A DNA stretch of 49,180 nt from Bacillota bacterium (lineage in GTDB: Bacteria > Bacillota > Sulfobacillia > JAUYEF01): the NCBI GenBank assembly GCA_030691635.1, contig JAUYEF010000134.1, positions 1 through 49,180 of the forward strand, read 5' to 3'. Below are positions 9,246 through 18,272 of the stretch, piece after piece (within the stretch, counting starts at the first letter, position 1; every line of letters starts with the position of its first letter). The position numbers and the translations under genes are program-made. The notes beneath the pieces were generated by a model. The model was not told the DNA's origin, did no database searches, and saw only the letters and a list, made by a program, of their open reading frames with translations.

Positions 9246-9455
9246 GTGCTTTACACCGTCATGCCGCTCGAGCTCGTGCTGGAGGACAGGCAGGCCGTCC
9301 AGGGCGCCCTTTTCGAGATGACCTACCTCGGGCGCCGGGTGGTCTCGAGAGTGGGCCCCGCCGGGCAGATGGAGGTCGTGCGCCTCCTGTCCACAGATCC
9401 TCAGGACTACCTGGACCCACGCCTGTGCCCCGGAGCAGTCATGTACAAGGAATAG
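9246..9455 (+). CDS. ylzJ: YlzJ-like protein
   Basis: MLYTVMPLELVLED...Y..VMYKE pattern and position between tepA and spoIIIE; GTG start. Confidence 0.75.
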   Translation: MLYTVMPLELVLEDRQAVQGALFEMTYLGRRVVSRVGPAGQMEVVRLLSTDPQDYLDPRLCPGAVMYKE

Positions 9456-9486
9456 AAAACGCTCGTGTTCTGGTCTCTGGCGATCT

Positions 9487-9516
9487 GGAGAGCCATCCGG
9501 CTCTCCTTTCAGTTTT
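9487..9516 (+). terminator. Rho-independent terminator of the asd...ylzJ block
   Basis: GGAGAGCC-atcc-GGCTCTCC followed by tttcagtttt. Confidence 0.85.
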
Positions 9517-9530
9517 CCGTCCAGAGCGGC

Positions 9531-9550
9531 ATACCAGCTTTTGGTATAAT
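9531..9550 (+). promoter_or_regulatory. uppP promoter -10 with overlapping inverted repeat
   Basis: ATACCA-gcttt-TGGTAT (9531-9547) overlaps TATAAT (9545-9550). Confidence 0.5.
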
Positions 9551-9572
9551 CTTAGAGGCAGGGGGTGAGTTC

Positions 9573-10406
9573 ATGAGCATATTGCAGGCAGTGCTGCTCG
9601 GGGCTGTCCAGGGGCTTGCGGAATTCCTCCCAGTATCAAGTTCCGGGCATCTCGTGCTTGCCCAGGCCCTTCTCGGCATCAAGATCCCTGGTATCACGTT
9701 CGAGGTGATGGTGCACTTCGGCACCCTCCTGGCAGTCCTCATGTTCTACTTCCGGGATATCACCCGTATCGCCGGCGCTTTCTTCTCCGAGCTCTTGCGC
9801 CTTTCACCGAAGCGGAAGGGCGTGTGGAGGAATCCTGACTCAAGGCTTGCCCTGCTTGTGGTGGTGGGGACCATCCCGGCCGTCATCGCCGCGCTCGCGT
9901 TTGAGTCAAAGATAGAGCAGGCGTTCAGCTCCGTTATGGTCACCGCCGTGGCATTGCTGCTCACCGGACTCGTGCTCTGGGTGGCGGAGGGCGCGGGGAA
10001 GGGCAGGCGCAAGGAGCGAGATCTCAAGATTGGCGACGCGCTCATGGTGGGTGTCTTTCAGGCCGCATCCCTCGTGCCGGGCCTGTCCAGGTCCGGCCTG
10101 ACGATATCCGCGGGCCTTGGCAGACGGTTCGACCGTGCGCTCGCAACGCGTTTCTCCTTTCTGCTTTCCATCCCGGCCGTCGGAGGCGCCGTCGCCCTCG
10201 ATGTGGCAAGGTTGCTCAAGTCGGGTGCAAGGCCGGAGTGGCTGAGTCTCGGAGCCGGGGCGGCCGCCGCGTTCCTCACAGGCCTCGTGGCCATAAGGCT
10301 TGTGGTCGGTGTCGTGAGAGCCGGCAGGCTCAGGTACTTCGCGGTGTACTGCTGGCTCCTGGGGGCGTCTGCTCTGGCCTACCACCTGAGGCTGCAAGTC
10401 CGGTAA
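9573..10406 (+). CDS. uppP: Undecaprenyl-diphosphatase UppP/BacA
   Basis: MSILQAVLLGAVQGLAEFLPVSSSGHLVLAQALLG, PGLSRSGLTISAGL. The track start at 9465 lies before the promoter; ATG 9573 is preferred. Confidence 0.94.
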   Translation: MSILQAVLLGAVQGLAEFLPVSSSGHLVLAQALLGIKIPGITFEVMVHFGTLLAVLMFYFRDITRIAGAFFSELLRLSPKRKGVWRNPDSRLALLVVVGTIPAVIAALAFESKIEQAFSSVMVTAVALLLTGLVLWVAEGAGKGRRKERDLKIGDALMVGVFQAASLVPGLSRSGLTISAGLGRRFDRALATRFSFLLSIPAVGGAVALDVARLLKSGARPEWLSLGAGAAAAFLTGLVAIRLVVGVVRAGRLRYFAVYCWLLGASALAYHLRLQVR

Positions 10407-10486
10407 GGTTCGTCGCAAAGACAGGAGTCCACTCGAGACCTGAAGAAAACCAGTATGCCCAGGCCGTCGACTACGTAGCGGGAGGC

Positions 10487-12619
10487 ATGGCATTGAGTGC
10501 GCTCAAGTACGAACTCTTGGGTCTGTTCCTCGTGGCGCTGGCCGCGCTGCTCGCCCTCGGGTTCGGACAGAACGGGGGAATAGCGGGAGAACTGCTGCTG
10601 AAGCTGGCGCGGCTGTTGTTCGGCGACATGTGGTTTCTGATCGGCGCCGGGCTTTTATCCCTAGGCGTCTATTTCGTGTACCGCCGCGCGCCGCTCAAGA
10701 CCGGCCAGCGGTTTTTCGGCGCATTCCTGGTCGCGCTCGTCATGGTGACGCTCGCCCACGGCACGATGCCCGGATCGAGCTGGGAAAACGCGCTGAGGGG
10801 ATACGGCGGGGGTATAGCCGGCGCTCTTCTCGCCATCGGCCTCGGCCGGATCGTCGGGGTCCCCGGCCGCGCGGTCATCGTGGGCCTGTTCGGGCTGGCG
10901 GGTGTGCTCATGCTGACCGATGTCACGCTGTTCCGCGGCGCCAGGAAGATCATCCAGACGGTCAGGGGCTGGCTCAGCGCGCTGGGAAGGTCCATCCTGG
11001 ACTTCGTCTACCCTGAGTCCGAAAGCGAGACGGAGGAGGAGCTCTCGGCCGACGAAGGCCGACCGGTGGAAAGGCCCGCACGCAGGCGAGAGCCAAAGGC
11101 CGCGCAGGCAGGAACGCCGGCGGCTGAGCCCACGCCCGAGCCTGGGCGCCCGTATGTACAGATGTCCTTTGACTCTTCGGGCATCTTCCAGCTGCCTCCG
11201 CTGTCGCTGCTCGACAGGGGCTCCAAAGTGAAACCGCCCAAGTCTGACCGCGACGTCGCGGAAAAGGCGAAACTCCTCGAGGACACGCTGGAGAGCTTCG
11301 ATGTGCGGGCGAAGGTCGTCGATTTCCGACGTGGCCCCACGGTCACGCGCTACGAAGTGCAGCCTGCGCCGGGCGTGAAAGTCGCGAGCATTGTTAAGCT
11401 GGCGAACGACATCGCGCTGGCGATGGCCTCCGGTGACGTGAGGATTGAGGCGCCCATACCAGGGAAGTCCGCCGTAGGCATTGAGGTGCCGAACCGCGAG
11501 ATATCGATGGTCATGCTCCGGGAGGTGCTCGAGACTCCCGAGTTCCGGTCTGTGCCCTCCGTGCTCGGCGTGGCTCTTGGGAAGGATATCGCGGGCAGGC
11601 CTGTCGTGGGCAGCCTGGAGACGATGGTGCACCTGCTGATAGCAGGGGCGACAGGCTCCGGCAAGAGCGTCTGCATAAACGCCATCATCGCCGGCCTGCT
11701 GTACCGGGCGCGGCCCGACCAGCTGAAGTTCATCATGATAGACCCGAAGGTCGTGGAGCTCTCGATTTACAACGGCATCCCGCACCTCATCTCTCCGGTC
11801 GTGACTGATCCGAACAAAGCGGCGAAGGCGCTGGGATGGGTCATAAAAGAGATGACGCGCAGGTACGAAGCTTTCGCGACCGCGGGCGTGAGAGACATCG
11901 TGAAGTTCAACGATCATGTGGCTATCGCCCTGGGTAAGCCGGGTTACATGGCCCTGCCCTACATCGTGGTCGTGATAGACGAGCTTGCCGACCTGATGGT
12001 GGTGGCTCCGGTCGACGTCGAGGACGCCATCTTCCGGCTGGCTCAGATGGCACGCGCCGCGGGCATCCACCTTGTCGTCGCGACACAACGGCCGTCTGTC
12101 GACGTGATCACGGGCACCATCAAGGCCAACATCCAGTCTCGCATCGCATTTGCGGTGTCGAGCCAGGTCGATTCCCGCACAATCCTCGACTCAGCCGGGG
12201 CGGAGAAGCTGCTGGGCCGAGGGGACATGCTCTTCTTCCCGGTCGGGGCGTCGAAACCCATCAGGGCGCAGGGTGCGTACATCTCGGACGAAGAAATCGA
12301 GGAAATCGTGAAGTTCGTCTCGGCGCAGGCCAAGCCGACGTACGAGGAAGCGATACTGAAGGCAGAGGTCGAGGAGACCGGGGACCGCCGGGACACCGAG
12401 GACGAACTGTTCCCGCAGGCCACAAGGATCATCGTCGAGGCCGGCCAGGCTTCTGTGTCGCTGCTCCAGCGCAGGCTGCCGATAGGCTACACTCGTGCCG
12501 CCAGGCTCATAGACGTGATGGAGCAGCGCGGGTATATCGGGCCCTACGGAGGCTCCAAGCCGCGAGAAGTGTTCCTGACACTCGACGAGTACAACCGGAT
12601 CTTCAACATACCTGTCTGA
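10487..12619 (+). CDS. ftsK: DNA translocase FtsK/SpoIIIE
   Basis: N-terminal TM helices; HLLIAGATGSGKSVCINAIIAGLLYRARPDQLKFIMIDPKVVELSIYNGIPHL; C-terminal gamma winged helix (ATRIIVEAGQASVSLLQRRLPIGYTRAARLIDVMEQRGYIGP). The track start (10238) overlaps uppP; ATG 10487 has the RBS gggagg. Confidence 0.94.
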   Translation: MALSALKYELLGLFLVALAALLALGFGQNGGIAGELLLKLARLLFGDMWFLIGAGLLSLGVYFVYRRAPLKTGQRFFGAFLVALVMVTLAHGTMPGSSWENALRGYGGGIAGALLAIGLGRIVGVPGRAVIVGLFGLAGVLMLTDVTLFRGARKIIQTVRGWLSALGRSILDFVYPESESETEEELSADEGRPVERPARRREPKAAQAGTPAAEPTPEPGRPYVQMSFDSSGIFQLPPLSLLDRGSKVKPPKSDRDVAEKAKLLEDTLESFDVRAKVVDFRRGPTVTRYEVQPAPGVKVASIVKLANDIALAMASGDVRIEAPIPGKSAVGIEVPNREISMVMLREVLETPEFRSVPSVLGVALGKDIAGRPVVGSLETMVHLLIAGATGSGKSVCINAIIAGLLYRARPDQLKFIMIDPKVVELSIYNGIPHLISPVVTDPNKAAKALGWVIKEMTRRYEAFATAGVRDIVKFNDHVAIALGKPGYMALPYIVVVIDELADLMVVAPVDVEDAIFRLAQMARAAGIHLVVATQRPSVDVITGTIKANIQSRIAFAVSSQVDSRTILDSAGAEKLLGRGDMLFFPVGASKPIRAQGAYISDEEIEEIVKFVSAQAKPTYEEAILKAEVEETGDRRDTEDELFPQATRIIVEAGQASVSLLQRRLPIGYTRAARLIDVMEQRGYIGPYGGSKPREVFLTLDEYNRIFNIPV

Positions 12620-13315
12620 TCAGATCCCCAGGAGCGCACGGGTCTCGGACCCGACCACGCCGTCTGGCCTGACTTTCCGAGATGCCTGGAAAGCCATGAC
12701 TGCCTGTTCCGTACGCGAGCCGAACAGCCCGTCAGGGCGGCCTGGGTCAAATCCCAGCTGTGCGAGGCGCTGTTGCAACCGCATCACGTCGGCGCCGACA
12801 GAACCCCGTCGCAACACGGTGCCGCCCGCCGGCGCAGACGGCGAGCCGCCTGGTGGAAGTCCGGGTCCTGATGGTGTCGCGCCGGGCGGGCTACCCGGCG
12901 TGCCCGGCTGAGCGGTGCCGGGATACCTGCCCATGATATGTACCGGTGTCCCTATCGACACGAGGGGGAAGATCAGCTCCACGTTCTGGTTCAGAAGCCT
13001 GATACAGCCGTTGGAGACATACCTGCCGATGGACCACGGGGCGCTGGTGCCATGGATGCCGTAGTTGCCCCACGGCACAGTGAGGCCCATCCACCGGCTT
13101 CCGAGCACCTGCCAGCTGGGGTTTACGATCTTGTTCCTGATGGCCCATGCTCCCACCGGCGTCGGGGTGGTGAATTTGCCCACTCCACATGGAAACGAGT
13201 ACTGCACAGAGCCACCCGAAAGAAAGGACAGCGTTCGAGAGGACACATCTATCTGGATGGTAGCGCCAGGGGACGCCAGCAGCCTTGACCTCACAGCCCA
13301 CACCTCCCGCCACAT
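12620..13315 (-). CDS. L,D-transpeptidase (YkuD) with C-terminal peptidoglycan-binding domain
   Basis: YGIHGTSAPWSIGRYVSNGCIRLLNQNVELIFPLVSIGTPVHI (HGT...SNGCIRL) and LRRGSVGADVMRLQQRLAQLGFDPGRPDGLFGSRTEQAVMAFQ. Confidence 0.9.
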   Translation of the reverse strand: MWREVWAVRSRLLASPGATIQIDVSSRTLSFLSGGSVQYSFPCGVGKFTTPTPVGAWAIRNKIVNPSWQVLGSRWMGLTVPWGNYGIHGTSAPWSIGRYVSNGCIRLLNQNVELIFPLVSIGTPVHIMGRYPGTAQPGTPGSPPGATPSGPGLPPGGSPSAPAGGTVLRRGSVGADVMRLQQRLAQLGFDPGRPDGLFGSRTEQAVMAFQASRKVRPDGVVGSETRALLGI

Positions 13316-13383
13316 GTTCCATCCTATTCAATGGCGGTAATGCCTGCTCCAACGTGCGCTTGTGAGGTGGAGGCCGGATGGGG

Positions 13384-13650
13384 CTACTGGAGTCTGCCCG
13401 GCCCCTTGATGCGCTCTTTCCACCTGCCGATGCTGTAGTTGTTCATGGCGATCAGCGCGACGCTCAGCACCACGAGCGCCTTGCTGCCGGTAACGATGCT
13501 CCTTACGAGCAGAAACCACGAAAAGAGCAGGAGCGCTATGCCGACCGCGTATGCCACCATGCCGTTCCCCTCCCCGGTCCGGAACGGCTGTATTCTGCCC
13601 GCGGATATTGCGTAAAAATGCATAAGCGCGCTAAAATCATGGGGACGCAT
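13384..13650 (-). CDS. Small hypothetical membrane protein
   Basis: MVAYAVGIALLLFSWFLLVRSIVTGSKALVVLSVALIAMNNYSIGRWKERIKG: two hydrophobic segments; the true start is probably the internal Met. Confidence 0.5.
   Translation of the reverse strand: MRPHDFSALMHFYAISAGRIQPFRTGEGNGMVAYAVGIALLLFSWFLLVRSIVTGSKALVVLSVALIAMNNYSIGRWKERIKGPGRLQ
13608..13637 (+). promoter_or_regulatory. Promoter upstream of prsW-like gene
   Basis: TTGCGT - 18 bp - TAAAAT. Confidence 0.5.
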
Positions 13651-13667
13651 CCTTTGGAGGGTGTGAA

Positions 13668-14360
13668 TTGGCCCTGATTGTTTTCGTGGCTTTCGCGCCC
13701 GTCGCGGCGCTGTTGGTGTGGATATACCTTAAGGATGCCTACGAGCCGGAGCCCCGAGTCTTGGTGGCGAAGGTCTCCCTGGCCGGAGGGCTCCTGGTCA
13801 TTGTGGCGGCCGGACTGGAAGCGCTGCTTTCGCTGCTGTTGCCGCCGTCTTTGACCGTGAAGTCGTTCATCACGTCGGGTCTTTCTGAGGAACTGGTGAA
13901 ATTCGGTGGCGCCCTTCTGGTTTTCTACAGGAGCCGCCACTTCAACGAGGAAATCGATGGTATTGTCTATTCCTCGTCCCTCGCGCTCGGTTTCGCCGCC
14001 GTGGAGAACATGCTATACGTGCTGGGCAGCGGCCTTGAAGCGGGTTACGTGAGGGCGCTTCTGCCTGTCCCGGCCCATGCTTTTTTCGGTGTCGTGATGG
14101 GTTACTTCCTGGCCAGGGCCAAGTTCCAGACAGGCCGGGCCAGACATGAGAACCTTACTCGGGCGCTGTTTGTGCCCGCAGCTCTGCATGGTGCCTTCAA
14201 TTTCCTTATGTCCAGCAACATGACGCTGGCCGTTCTTGTGGTGCCGCTGATGGCGGCGCTACTGTGGATCTGCTCGAAGCGGATAGACATCTTGGAGGAG
14301 TCGTCCCCATTCTCGCCCTCCAGGCGAAAAGCGCCTGAGAACAGGGCCACACAAGGGTGA
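13668..14360 (+). CDS. PrsW family intramembrane metalloprotease
   Basis: DAYEPEP, GLSEELVKFGGALL (EExxK), GFAAVENMLYVLG, PAHAFFGVVMGYFLARAKF; TTG start with GGAGGG RBS. Confidence 0.85.
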   Translation: MALIVFVAFAPVAALLVWIYLKDAYEPEPRVLVAKVSLAGGLLVIVAAGLEALLSLLLPPSLTVKSFITSGLSEELVKFGGALLVFYRSRHFNEEIDGIVYSSSLALGFAAVENMLYVLGSGLEAGYVRALLPVPAHAFFGVVMGYFLARAKFQTGRARHENLTRALFVPAALHGAFNFLMSSNMTLAVLVVPLMAALLWICSKRIDILEESSPFSPSRRKAPENRATQG

Positions 14361-15913
14361 GTCCCATGCCGTTGCGGTCGGGAATGCCCAGGCGGACAGC
14401 ATATGTACGGTTTACTCGTCGCATGCGATTCTTTGTCCTCGTGCCACTGATCTGCCTCGCCCTCAGCTACGCGCCTCGGTCGAGCGCGTCAGGCACCGTG
14501 TTCTGGAGGAACGGCGTCCATGAAGTCCCGGTCCCGGTCGACATGTACCGGCGGTGGGAGTTCTCCGCCGGTTCGATGCCTCTCACTGAACCCGTCACCG
14601 ACGGGTCCTTGCTGTTCTTCGGGGACGATGCCGGCACGCTTTATGCCCTGGACGCCTCGACAGGCGAGTCGAGGTGGGCCTTCGCCACCGACCCGAAGAG
14701 CCCCATACGCATGATGCCGGCCGTCGAAGGGCAAGTGGTCTACTTCGGGACGGTCTCGGGCCAGATCTACGCGCTGTCGGCCGGTTCGGGCGGTCTCGTC
14801 TGGCGGGCGGACGCCGCCGGGTGGGTGACAGGATCTCCCGTGACCTATGGCGGCCACGTGGCCGTGACCTGCTATGACGGTCGGGTGCTGGCGCTCTCCT
14901 GCGCCAACGGCGCGGAGGTGTGGCGCCACAGCACGGGCGGAGAGTTTCTGCGCGCCCCTCTCGTGCTGGCGGGAGACCACATCGTCTACGGTGGACTATC
15001 CGGCAGCGTCGTCTCGCTGGACGCGCGCACCGGCGTCCGGAGGTGGAGCCAGACACTCCCCGGATGGGTTTCGGGCCTGGTTTTCGATGGCCAGGCGCTA
15101 TACGCCTCAGCCGTCGGGCCGCGAACGGGGGGCATCCACAGGCTCGAACTCCAGTCCGGCGAGATCAGGTGGAGACACCAGTCGCCCTCGAACAACTACT
15201 GGTCGAGCCCGGCGGTCGACGGTGACCGGGTATACGCCGGAAACCTGGGCTCCCTTGTCTGCCTCGGCAAGAACTCCGGTGAATGCGCATGGACCTACGG
15301 CCTGCCGCCCGTCACGCTCACCATCGGGCGGACGAAGCGGCAGTTCTACCCGTCAGTCGGGACTCCTTTCGTGGGGCCGTGGGGCGCCGCCGCCCCATGC
15401 TCTTTCGAAGTCAAGACCCCGCACTACCTGGTCCGCGTGACGCCCGATGGTCTCCCTGTGTCGCGGTATGACCTCGGACATGTGCCTTCAGCGACTCTCG
15501 TGACGCACGCCGGAATCGTCTACGTCCCGGGCACTTCGGGTGTCATGCAGGCGCTTTCAGGAGTCACGGTGGCACTCGGCCAGAAGAGAATACCCTTCTC
15601 TACCGCAGGTCCCGTCATCATGGGCGGCAGCACATTGTGCCCGGTACGGATGTTTGCTGAGGAATGCGGCTCACAGGTTTCGTGGGATCCGGTGGAGCGA
15701 AGCGTAACGATTTCGAGAGGCGCCACCACCGTGAAGATGGTCATCGGGTCGGACGTGGTGCTCGTCAATGGCACGACGCGGGTCATTCCTGCGCCAGCCA
15801 TGATACTGCATGACCGCACGTATGTGCCGCTCAGGTTCCTGGCGTCCACGCTGCTGTCGGCCGGGATTTCGTGGGACCAGAGGACTCTCACCGCGACAGT
15901 GGACATGCGCTAG
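14357..15913 (+). CDS. Secreted PQQ-like beta-propeller protein with C-terminal copper amine oxidase N-terminal-like domain
   Basis: Signal peptide MRFFVLVPLICLALSYAPRSSA; repeats LYALDASTGESRWAF, IYALSAGSGGLVWRA, VLALSCANGAEVWRH, VVSLDARTGVRRWSQ; C-terminus LVNGTTRVIPAPAMILHDRTYVPLRFLASTLLSAGISWDQRTLTATVD. Confidence 0.88.
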   Translation: MSPMPLRSGMPRRTAYVRFTRRMRFFVLVPLICLALSYAPRSSASGTVFWRNGVHEVPVPVDMYRRWEFSAGSMPLTEPVTDGSLLFFGDDAGTLYALDASTGESRWAFATDPKSPIRMMPAVEGQVVYFGTVSGQIYALSAGSGGLVWRADAAGWVTGSPVTYGGHVAVTCYDGRVLALSCANGAEVWRHSTGGEFLRAPLVLAGDHIVYGGLSGSVVSLDARTGVRRWSQTLPGWVSGLVFDGQALYASAVGPRTGGIHRLELQSGEIRWRHQSPSNNYWSSPAVDGDRVYAGNLGSLVCLGKNSGECAWTYGLPPVTLTIGRTKRQFYPSVGTPFVGPWGAAAPCSFEVKTPHYLVRVTPDGLPVSRYDLGHVPSATLVTHAGIVYVPGTSGVMQALSGVTVALGQKRIPFSTAGPVIMGGSTLCPVRMFAEECGSQVSWDPVERSVTISRGATTVKMVIGSDVVLVNGTTRVIPAPAMILHDRTYVPLRFLASTLLSAGISWDQRTLTATVDMR

Positions 15914-15986
15914 GAGCAAGGCTCAGGCGATTTCTGGCAAGAAAGGCTGAGGCAAGCGCCTCATCCGGTTCCGTACCAGATCAGAC

Positions 15987-16020
15987 AGGCTGTCCCGCCG
16001 CTTGTGGGACAGCCTCTTCT
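15987..16020 (+). terminator. Rho-independent terminator
   Basis: AGGCTGTCCC-gccgcttgt-GGGACAGCCT (10-bp stem) followed by cttcttt. Confidence 0.85.
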
Positions 16021-16102
16021 TTGGGAAGGAATGCCTGCCCGCATGCAAGAAGAAAGCACCACGGTCATGGTGCGAAGATTGCCAGAAACTCAGCTGGAGG
16101 GG

Positions 16103-17704
16103 ATGCCGGTGTTCGACATGCTGATCAAAAACGGTGGCGTCATCGACGGTTCCGGCAAGGCACGACGGGCGGCAGACGTTGCGATCGTTGGGGACAGGAT
16201 TGCGGATGTGGGGGACCTTGGCGCCGCGGGAGCAGCAAAGGTCATCGACGCCCGCGGGCGCGTTGTCAGCCCGGGGTTCATCGACCCCCACTCGCATTCG
16301 GACGCGATCTACCTTGTGAACCCGAAGGCGGAATCGAAGGTGAGACAGGGGGTGACCACGGAGCTCACCGGGCAGTGCGGTCACCAGGCGGCTCCCCTCT
16401 ACGGTGATGCCAGGACGGCAGCGCAGCGTCTGAGCGCGCAGTACGGCATAGATGTGGACTGGCAGAGCTACGGTGAGTTCTGCCGGCGCCTGGAGAAGAC
16501 CGGCCTCGCAATAAACACCGCGCCCCTCTGCGGGCACGGCACGATAAGAGCCGGGGTCATCGGGCACGCAAACCGAGCGCCTGATTCATGCGAGCTGAAG
16601 CGGATGGCCGCGGTGGTAGAGGAATGCATGGAGCAGGGAGCGTTCGGGGTGTCCACGGGTCTCATCTACCCGCCGGGGTCGTTCTCCGAGACACCCGAGA
16701 TCATCGAGATGGCGAAAGCGGCGGCCAGACATGGCGGCCTGTACGCGACCCACCTGAGGAGCGAGCAGGAGCATCTGGTGGAGTCGGTCAACGAAGCCAT
16801 GGAGATCGGCAGAGCCTCCGGCGCGCCCGTCCTCATATCCCACCACAAGGCGGCCGGCAAGCGCAACTGGGGCCTCGTCAACACGACTACCCGGATGATG
16901 GATGAGTACAGGAAGAATGTGGGCCGCATCTACTGCGATGTCTACCCGTACACCGCCGGGAGCACCGGGCTGGGGAGCCTCATCCCCAGCTGGGCCCATG
17001 ACGGCGGCATGGAGAAGCTCCTGGTTAGGCTGAGAGATAAAGCCACGCGGGCCAAGATAAAGGAGCAGATGGAGACCGGCTGCCCCGGCTGGGAGCAGCT
17101 CACGCAGGCCGGCTACGAGAACATCTACATCACGTCGGTGCAGTCGGAGAAGAACCAGGAGATTGTCGGGAAGAACGTCGCCGGCATCGCCGCGGCCCGG
17201 GGAGACGCCGATCCACGGGATACGGTGATGGAACTGCTGCTCGAGGAGAACGGCGCCATCGGGATGGTGCTGTTTTCGATGTGCGAGCAGGACGTGGCCA
17301 CCGTGATCAGATACCCGTTCGCGGCGATAGGCTCCGACGCGAGCGCCCTGGCGCCCACCGGGGTGGTCTCGCGGGGAAAGCCTCACCCGCGCGCATACGG
17401 CACCTGGCCGCGAGTCCTGGGGAAGTACTCTAGAGACGAGAAGCACATCTCGCTCGAAGAGGCCGTGCGGAAGATGACATCGCTGCCTGCGGAGATCATC
17501 GGCCTGGAAGACCGCGGGCTCGTGGCTGCCGGTAAGATGGCGGACCTGGTCATCTTCGACCCAGACACAGTCGGTGACAGAGCCACGTTCGAGAACCCGC
17601 ACGTTTTCCCCGTCGGCATCGACTGGGTAATCGTCAACGGTGTGCCGGTGGTCGAAGAAGGCGTGCAGAGCCAAAGGCTGCCAGGGCGAGTCTTGAGGAA
17701 GTAG
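16103..17704 (+). CDS. N-acyl-D-amino-acid deacylase (D-aminoacylase, amidohydrolase family)
   Basis: FDMLIKNGGVIDGSGKARRAADVAIVGDRIADVGDL...VVSPGFIDPHSHSDA; C-terminal KMADLVIFDPDTVGDRATFENPHVFPVGIDWVIVNGVPVV. The track start 16004 overlaps the terminator; ATG 16103 has RBS ggagggg. Confidence 0.9.
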   Translation: MPVFDMLIKNGGVIDGSGKARRAADVAIVGDRIADVGDLGAAGAAKVIDARGRVVSPGFIDPHSHSDAIYLVNPKAESKVRQGVTTELTGQCGHQAAPLYGDARTAAQRLSAQYGIDVDWQSYGEFCRRLEKTGLAINTAPLCGHGTIRAGVIGHANRAPDSCELKRMAAVVEECMEQGAFGVSTGLIYPPGSFSETPEIIEMAKAAARHGGLYATHLRSEQEHLVESVNEAMEIGRASGAPVLISHHKAAGKRNWGLVNTTTRMMDEYRKNVGRIYCDVYPYTAGSTGLGSLIPSWAHDGGMEKLLVRLRDKATRAKIKEQMETGCPGWEQLTQAGYENIYITSVQSEKNQEIVGKNVAGIAAARGDADPRDTVMELLLEENGAIGMVLFSMCEQDVATVIRYPFAAIGSDASALAPTGVVSRGKPHPRAYGTWPRVLGKYSRDEKHISLEEAVRKMTSLPAEIIGLEDRGLVAAGKMADLVIFDPDTVGDRATFENPHVFPVGIDWVIVNGVPVVEEGVQSQRLPGRVLRK

Positions 17705-17713
17705 GGGCGCGAT

Positions 17714-18241
17714 GTGACGGCAAAGGGATTGGTGCTGGTCTATACCGGTGACGGGAAGGGAAAGACCACTGCCGCGGTGGGGCTGGGCCTCAGGGCAACC
17801 GGCCACGGCTTGAGAGTCAAAATGCTTCAGTTCATGAAGGGACCGGGCAATGTTTACGGGGAGACTCTCGCCATATCCGGCCACGTCCCGGGGTTCGAGA
17901 TCGAGCAGGTGGGGCGAGACACCTTCGTCAAGAAGGGAAGTCCTGCGCCTGAGGATATTGAGGCGGCCAGGGCCGGGCTGGAGGCTGCGCGGCGGGCTCT
18001 GGACGGGACCTACGATCTGGTGATCCTCGACGAACTCAACGTGGCCATAGACTTCGAGCTGGTCGGCGTAGACGACGTGCTCCACCTGTTGCGTTCGAGG
18101 GCGCCGTGGGTGGACGTCGTCGTGACCGGACGGTACGCTCCAGCGCAGATGATCGAACTGGCCGACATGGTGAGCGAGGTCCGGGAGATCAAGCACCACT
18201 TCAAGAAGGGCGCCGGCGCGCGCAAGGGAATCGAGTACTAA
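17714..18241 (+). CDS. cobO: Corrinoid adenosyltransferase (CobO/BtuR/CobA)
   Basis: LVLVYTGDGKGKTTAAVGLGLRATGHGLRVKMLQFMKG...LVILDELNVAIDFELV...DVVVTGRYAPAQMIELADMVSEVREIKHHFKKGAGARKGIEY. Confidence 0.95.
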   Translation: MTAKGLVLVYTGDGKGKTTAAVGLGLRATGHGLRVKMLQFMKGPGNVYGETLAISGHVPGFEIEQVGRDTFVKKGSPAPEDIEAARAGLEAARRALDGTYDLVILDELNVAIDFELVGVDDVLHLLRSRAPWVDVVVTGRYAPAQMIELADMVSEVREIKHHFKKGAGARKGIEY

Positions 18242-18272
18242 CGCCAGTACTGGCACGAAAGGGGAGCATAGC

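Noticed and set aside
10661-12088. 475-aa minus-strand ORF opposite FtsK
   Set aside because: Antisense shadow of ftsK with no domain-like features.
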